Of a stretch of 64,000 bases of DNA, positions 60,250 through 64,000 are shown piece by piece. The number at the start of each line of letters is the position of its first letter. Positions within the stretch are counted from its first letter, which is position 1. The stretch comes from 55-13 sp964501275 (GTDB lineage: Bacteria; Armatimonadota; Fimbriimonadia; Fimbriimonadales; Fimbriimonadaceae). The stretch lies in assembly GCA_964501275.1 (NCBI GenBank), contig CAZCSP010000006.1:62001-126000 (forward strand), read 5' to 3'. The position numbers and the translations under genes are program-made. Under the pieces are notes generated by a model, which did not search any database, was not told where the DNA came from, and saw nothing but the letters and a program-made list of their open reading frames with translations.

Positions 60250-61371
60250 ATGACCCGAATCGGCATCATTGGTGGGGGACTGATGGGGAAAGAGGTGGCG
60301 AGCGCCTTGGCCCGCTGGTGTGCGCTGGAGATTCAGCCTGACCAGCCGGTCCTCACCGCCATTGCCGACGTCAGCGATGGGGCGCGGGCCTGGTTTGACC
60401 GCATCCCGTCCGTCGCCCTCAAGACTACCGACTACCGGGAACTGTTGACCAGCAAGGAGGTGGACGCCGTCTATGTGGCCGTCCCCCACGACCTGCACGA
60501 GCAGATCTACATGGACGTGCTTAAAGCGGGCAAAGACCTATTTGCCGAGAAGCCGTTTGGGATGGATCGAAAGCAGGCCATGAACATCGCCTTGAACGCC
60601 CGGACTAGCGGTCGATTCGTCCGATGCTCCAGCGAGTTCCCATTCTATCCGGGAGCCCAGAGAGTGCTCCAAGCGGTGAGGAGCGGGGAACTTGGCCGCA
60701 TTATTGAAGTGAAAGCTGGCTTCTGGCACGCCAGCGACCTGGACCCCAACAAGCCGATCAATTGGAAGCGGCAGAAGTCGAGATGCGGGGAGGCAGGGGT
60801 GATGAACGACCTCGGCCTCCACGCCTGGCACATCCCCCTGCGTCTGGGATGGAAGCCGCTCCGGGTCCACGCCCAACTCAGCAACATCGTCGAGCAGAGA
60901 CCCGACGCAACCGGCCAAATGGTCCCCTGCGATACCGACGACAACGCGGTTTGGAACGTGGACGCCCTGATCGATGGTCACGAAACGCCGATGCGGATCG
61001 AGGTCAAGCGGATCGCGCCGGGCGAGACTAACACCTGGTTCATTGAGGTCTACGGAACGGAAGGCAGCGTGAAGTTCTCGACCAAAGAGCCCAAGACCCT
61101 CTGGACCTTCCGCCGCGAAAAAGAGCAGATATGGCAACGAATCGACCTGGGCCACCAAACCCAGTTTCCGGTCGTCACCGGCCCTATCTTCGAGTTCGGA
61201 TTCCCCGATGCCTTCCTCCAGATGTGGGCGGCGTTTCTGGTGGAGAGAAAGGGTTTGTTGGGGGATCGTTTCGGGTGCGCTACGCCCGATGAGTGCGTGA
61301 TGGCGCATCGGCTGAACGAGGCGGCGTTGGAGTCGGGCTTGAACAAGTCGGTTGTGGGGCTTGACCTTTGA
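60250..61371 (+). CDS. Gfo/Idh/MocA-family oxidoreductase
   Basis: 373 residues. NAD(P)-binding: RIGIIGGGLMGKEVASALARW. Catalytic dyad motif AEKPFGMDRKQA (the EKP Lys). Substrate domain: RIIEVKAGFWHASDLDPNKPINWKRQ and VMNDLGLHAWHIPLRLG (His). It oxidises a sugar or cyclitol. It begins the sugar cluster. TAAAAT lies six bases before the ATG, so the transcript may be leaderless. Confidence 0.93.
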   Translation: MTRIGIIGGGLMGKEVASALARWCALEIQPDQPVLTAIADVSDGARAWFDRIPSVALKTTDYRELLTSKEVDAVYVAVPHDLHEQIYMDVLKAGKDLFAEKPFGMDRKQAMNIALNARTSGRFVRCSSEFPFYPGAQRVLQAVRSGELGRIIEVKAGFWHASDLDPNKPINWKRQKSRCGEAGVMNDLGLHAWHIPLRLGWKPLRVHAQLSNIVEQRPDATGQMVPCDTDDNAVWNVDALIDGHETPMRIEVKRIAPGETNTWFIEVYGTEGSVKFSTKEPKTLWTFRREKEQIWQRIDLGHQTQFPVVTGPIFEFGFPDAFLQMWAAFLVERKGLLGDRFGCATPDECVMAHRLNEAALESGLNKSVVGLDL

Positions 61372-61389
61372 ATGGCAGGCAGTTCTTTA

Positions 61390-61470
61390 TCACCGCCAAG
61401 GAACAAAGAAACGAAGGAGCGTAAAGAGCCTGACGACGACCTTTACGTTTCTCCGCGTTCTTTAGTTTCT
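61390..61470. repeat. Long imperfect hairpin of the 'AAGAAACGAAG' family, copy 3
   Basis: TCACCGCCAAGGAACAAAG and AAACGAAGGAGCGTAAAG on the left are mirrored by CTTTACGTTTCTCCGCG and TTCTTTAGTTTCT on the right, around TGACGACGAC. Shorter than the other two copies but of the same plan. It lies between the oxidoreductase and the isomerase gene. Confidence 0.75.
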
Positions 61471-61521
61471 AAGTGCGAATCACTGGTTTTGCGGACCGTT
61501 ATGGACTTATCATCAAGAAAC

Positions 61522-62091
61522 ATGAAGCGCTCGGAGATCAACCAACTCGTTCTGGATGCCAGCGCCTTCTTCGGCCTGCACTCCTGGCACCTGCCGCCCA
61601 ACCCGCGTTGGGATGTCACCGACTTTGGCCTGGGCGATTGGCAACGCTGGGGCCTGGTCCTGGTGAACCTCGCGGAGCAACCCGAATACTGCGAAAAACT
61701 GATGTATGCCCACCGGGGCATGGTCACCCCCGCCCATTGCCATTTGAAGAAAAAAGAGGACATCATCTGCCGAGTGGGCTCACTTCGAGTGACCCTGTGG
61801 GCGGAGAAGCCGGAGATCGGGCGGCACGAGGCAGTGAGCGTTCTGGTCAACGGTGAACCCCGCGTTTTCCTCTCCTGGGACTCCTTGATCCTGGCCCAAG
61901 GTGAACGGATCACCCTGGAACCCGGAATCTGGCACGAGTTCGAGCCGACGACCGAGGAGTGCATCATCGGCGAAGTCTCCACTGCCAACGACGACCTGAA
62001 CGACAACTTCTTCGCGAACCCGCAGGTTGGGCGGTTTAGTGAAATTCGGGAGGACGAGGAGCCCTTGGTAAGGCTAGTGGGGGAAAAGTGA
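61522..62091 (+). CDS. D-lyxose isomerase-family protein
   Basis: 189 residues from the ATG at 61522 (MKRSEINQLVLDASAFFGLHSWHLPP); an ATG at 61501 adds seven. A long upstream reading would translate the hairpin and is rejected. Cupin with metal ligands in AHRGMVTPAHCHLKKKEDIICRVG (His, His, Glu) and IWHEFEPTTEECIIGEVSTANDD (His, Glu). This matches D-lyxose/D-mannose isomerases of the cupin type. It would turn lyxose into xylulose, or a related aldose into a ketose, for the kinase that follows. Confidence 0.85.
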   Translation: MKRSEINQLVLDASAFFGLHSWHLPPNPRWDVTDFGLGDWQRWGLVLVNLAEQPEYCEKLMYAHRGMVTPAHCHLKKKEDIICRVGSLRVTLWAEKPEIGRHEAVSVLVNGEPRVFLSWDSLILAQGERITLEPGIWHEFEPTTEECIIGEVSTANDDLNDNFFANPQVGRFSEIREDEEPLVRLVGEK

Positions 62092-62105
62092 TCGTCTCCG
62101 TATCT

Positions 62106-62228
62106 CCCCCTCTTCCAAGTGGTTCGTCTTGGAGGAGGGGGGCGGGGGGAGGAGGTTTCACTTGCTGTCGCCGCAGGGTCTGTATAGAACTCCGCAATCC
62201 AAAATCCGCAATCCGAAATCTCGGCAAC
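62106..62228 (+). repeat. Interspersed hairpin repeat, copy 2 (loop TGGTTCGT)
   Basis: Stem 62106-62119 with 62128-62141, loop TGGTTCGT, followed by the same tail as 1430-1568, ending in AATCCGAAATCTCGGCAAC. The orientation is the same as copy 1. Confidence 0.85.
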
Positions 62229-62298
62229 CACGCCGGCACGAACCATCCGGGGGGTACATACTTCTTCCAACTACAAGTTCAAACCCCTCCATCCCCAA

Positions 62299-62331
62299 CC
62301 CCTTCCTCCCCGACCTTCGGGGAGGAAGGGG
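62299..62331. repeat. Perfect 15-base-pair hairpin just upstream of the PfkB kinase
   Basis: CCCCTTCCTCCCCGA pairs perfectly with TCGGGGAGGAAGGGG over the loop CCT. It ends 19 bases before the TTG start of the kinase. Without a U-tract it is more likely a repeat or an RNA structure affecting translation than a terminator. Confidence 0.7.
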
Positions 62332-62350
62332 CTTTAAATGGGGGTAACAG

Positions 62351-63343
62351 TTGAGATCGGGCATCGCCGCTGCTGGGAACTGGATCATCGACCGCGTCAA
62401 AGTCATCGATGTCTTCCCCGCCCAAGACGCCTTGGCCAACATCCTAGAGGAGTCGAGTGGGAATGGAGGCGCCCCTTATAACGTTCTGAAAGACCTTGCC
62501 AAGTTGGAGATAGGCATCCGCTTGGAGGGCATCGGGCTCGTTGGCGACGACCCGGATGGAGAGCGTATTTTGCGGGACTGCGAAGTTTTTCACATCGATA
62601 CTTCCTTACTAGCTCGGACAACTCATGCGCCGACTTCTTATACCGACGTCATGACGGTCCAGTCGACTGGGAGGCGCACGTTCTTCCACCAACGGGGGGC
62701 CAACGCCCTGCTGAGGGCCGAGCATTTTGACTTTGAGCGAATCCGAGCCAGCCACATCCACCTCGGCTATCTGCTCTTGCTCGATGGCCTCGATGAGATA
62801 GACGAAGTCTATGGCACCGCTGCCGCAAGAATATTAGCCGATGCGAAGCAGAACGGATTGACAACCTCCATCGACGTCGTAAGCGAGGACAGCGACCGAT
62901 TTCGCAACACGGTGCTCCCGGCTTTGAAGTACGCCGATATCGTCTTCATGAATGAGTTCGAACTCTCCCGCACTACCGGGATCAGCTTTGGCGGCACCGA
63001 CGAGGCTCGCCTATTGCAGGCAGGCGAAGTTCTGATGGCGGGCATCCAGGGCCAACTCGTCGTCCATACGCCCGACCGCGTTTTCTCCTTTTCTCGCGAC
63101 GGGCGGCGAACCGAGCACGGCTCGATTCGAATGCCCGTAGAGCAGATCAAGGGGGCGGTGGGAGCCGGAGACGCCTTCGCGGCTGGTTTCTTGACTGGCT
63201 TCGTCAAGGGGGATCGAACGGAAGACTGCCTGAGAGCGGGGGTCTGCGTCGCCGCTTCCAGCCTGATGGCCCCGGACAGTTCGTCGGGCGTGTTGCCCCT
63301 GGACGATTGCTATGGCTTGGCCGACCGGTTTGGCTACTATTAG
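62351..63343 (+). CDS. PfkB-family carbohydrate kinase
   Basis: 330 residues from a TTG start (MRSGIAAAGNWIIDRVKVIDVFP); no better start lies nearby. Substrate-side landmarks: SGNGGAPYNVLKDLAKLEI and GLVGDDPDGERIL. Catalytic Asp in IKGAVGAGDAFAAGFLTGF. GTP or ATP-dependent phosphorylation of a ketose, most likely the product of the isomerase upstream. The start is 19 bases after a strong hairpin. A methyltransferase fragment and a class II aldolase gene follow. Confidence 0.88.
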   Translation: MRSGIAAAGNWIIDRVKVIDVFPAQDALANILEESSGNGGAPYNVLKDLAKLEIGIRLEGIGLVGDDPDGERILRDCEVFHIDTSLLARTTHAPTSYTDVMTVQSTGRRTFFHQRGANALLRAEHFDFERIRASHIHLGYLLLLDGLDEIDEVYGTAAARILADAKQNGLTTSIDVVSEDSDRFRNTVLPALKYADIVFMNEFELSRTTGISFGGTDEARLLQAGEVLMAGIQGQLVVHTPDRVFSFSRDGRRTEHGSIRMPVEQIKGAVGAGDAFAAGFLTGFVKGDRTEDCLRAGVCVAASSLMAPDSSSGVLPLDDCYGLADRFGYY

Positions 63344-63345
63344 GC

Positions 63346-63576
63346 ATGGACGCCGTTGCTGCCTATAACGGAGAGCGCTGGAAGAGGTTGGTCGATGCCA
63401 ATGCCCTCTTCACCCGGGCCAAGCTGGATTTGACTCCCGAAGCGGCGAAGCAACATCTTGACCAAGGGGCGCTTGAACGACGAAGGTGTGAGGGTACCGT
63501 GGCTAATGTCCGCTTGGAAAGTAAACTAGGGGACGATGTCTCCCTTGATCGAAGACCTGGTTTGGTTGAGCCGTAG
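63346..63576 (+). pseudogene. N-terminal fragment of a SAM methyltransferase
   Basis: 76 codons from the ATG at 63346, two bases after the kinase stop. AAYNGERWKRLVDANALF and LDLTPEAAKQHLD match the N-terminus of class I methyltransferases of the 'YN..RW..L......F..P.LDLTPE.A' type, but the motif I region never appears and after ~45 codons the sequence no longer resembles the family. The last ~13 codons overlap the next gene in another frame. Reading it as a remnant is inference. Confidence 0.5.
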
Positions 63577-64000
63577 CCTCGGCGACCCCAAACACGATCT
63601 GGCGATCCTTGCGGAAGGCAACGCCTCGGCGCGGGACGGGGACTCCTTTTGGGTGAAGGCGAGCGGGTTCAATCTAGCCTCTCTGGATGAGGCGGGCTTG
63701 GTAGAGATCGACTTCGAGGCGGCTTACCAGTTGCTTGACAAAGCCTCGATGAGCGATGCGGAGGTTCGAGAGTCGCTGAAGTCGATTGCCGTGCCGCCTC
63801 AGAAACTGATGCCCAGCGTCGAGACCTTTATGCACGCCTTTTTCTTAGGCCTGCCGGGGGTGAAATTCGTCGGCCACACGCACCCGACGCCCCTCCTCAG
63901 CCTCCTCAGCACGACCTCGGCTCCCAAGTTGGCCAAGCAGCGTCTCTTCCCGGATGAGATTGTATGCTGCGGCCCGGAGACCGCGTTCGTCCCCTATACC
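63536..64000 (+). CDS. Class II aldolase/adducin-family protein, N-terminal part (runs off right edge)
   Basis: The first 155 codons are inside the window. From the ATG at 63536, which has AGGGGA upstream, it reads MSPLIEDLVWLSRSLG. The metal site begins in KFVGHTHPTPLLSLLST (the two His of the class II aldolase zinc site). GNASARDGDSFWVKASG is the typical substrate loop. It would split the phosphorylated ketose made by the PfkB kinase. C-terminal part is outside. Confidence 0.85.
   Translation, partial: MSPLIEDLVWLSRSLGDPKHDLAILAEGNASARDGDSFWVKASGFNLASLDEAGLVEIDFEAAYQLLDKASMSDAEVRESLKSIAVPPQKLMPSVETFMHAFFLGLPGVKFVGHTHPTPLLSLLSTTSAPKLAKQRLFPDEIVCCGPETAFVPYT

Overview
This 64 kb window looks like a chromosomal segment of a free-living, high-GC, diderm heterotroph. 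The best guess is an Armatimonadota (Fimbriimonadales-like) bacterium, possibly a metagenome-assembled contig, because there is a 100-base run of N at 6674-6773. The guess rests on gene flavour: tandem S41 proteases, a phytanoyl-CoA dioxygenase divergent from an AraC regulator, a DUF1080-type 3-keto-glycoside hydrolase, exported HEAT-repeat proteins, a lone FlgM, and very dense intergenic hairpin repeats. It is an inference, not a phylogenetic result. No prophage, CRISPR array, plasmid backbone or rRNA operon was seen. 

Layout. 1-6.4 kb: the end of an exported LamG-like protein, a DUF4870 protein, an aldo/keto reductase, a free-standing tandem-ACT protein overlapping aspartokinase, then dihydropteroate synthase and a PfpI-type protein. 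6.8-13.8 kb: a tightly overlapping six-gene minus-strand operon (BtuF-like lipoprotein, MTAP-type phosphorylase, exported HEAT protein, RpiB, a catalytically dead S41 paralog, an active S41 protease). 13.9-19.3 kb: tRNA-Trp, an ECF sigma/anti-sigma pair, an O-methyltransferase and small proteins. 19.3-23.5 kb: GcvT, a P1B-4-type metal ATPase, and flgM preceded by a GEMM-I (cyclic-di-GMP-I class) riboswitch. 23.7-35.5 kb: exported proteins, including a caspase/legumain-like peptidase with an EF-hand loop, HEAT proteins, OsmC, an HD phosphohydrolase, an LCP protein and a 2-hydroxyacid dehydrogenase. 35.5-51.4 kb: a GH2 glycosidase, an LLM oxidoreductase, a FucU/RbsD mutarotase, a PadR regulator divergent from an HExxH peptidase, dxr-rseP, initiator tRNA-Met, a large DUF5695-like protein, a PhnP-like MBL hydrolase, and the PhyH/AraC pair. 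51.5-54.4 kb: a compact locus of a MauE-like membrane redox protein, an exported eight-cysteine small protein, and two tandem near-identical exported single-pass proteins. 54.4-64 kb: an acetylxylan esterase-like protein, an M1 peptidase, a DUF1080 protein, a class I aldolase, a REP-associated tyrosine transposase between inverted repeats, and a sugar cluster (Gfo/Idh oxidoreductase, lyxose-isomerase family protein, PfkB kinase, class II aldolase) that runs off the right edge. 

How it fits together. Several sugar-degrading functions (GH2, DUF1080, esterase, mutarotase, oxidoreductase, isomerase, kinase, aldolases) point to use of plant-type saccharides. Housekeeping genes (lysC, folP, rpiB, mtnP-like, gcvT, dxr, rseP, initiator tRNA) are scattered singly among accessory genes. 

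The strongest unusual signals are: the riboswitch-flgM unit with a possible sigma-28 promoter; the MauE/eight-cysteine/duplicated-gene locus; the active/dead protease pair; several families of intergenic palindromes; and a recurrent -10-like hexamer 5-9 bases before start codons, which suggests widespread leaderless transcription.
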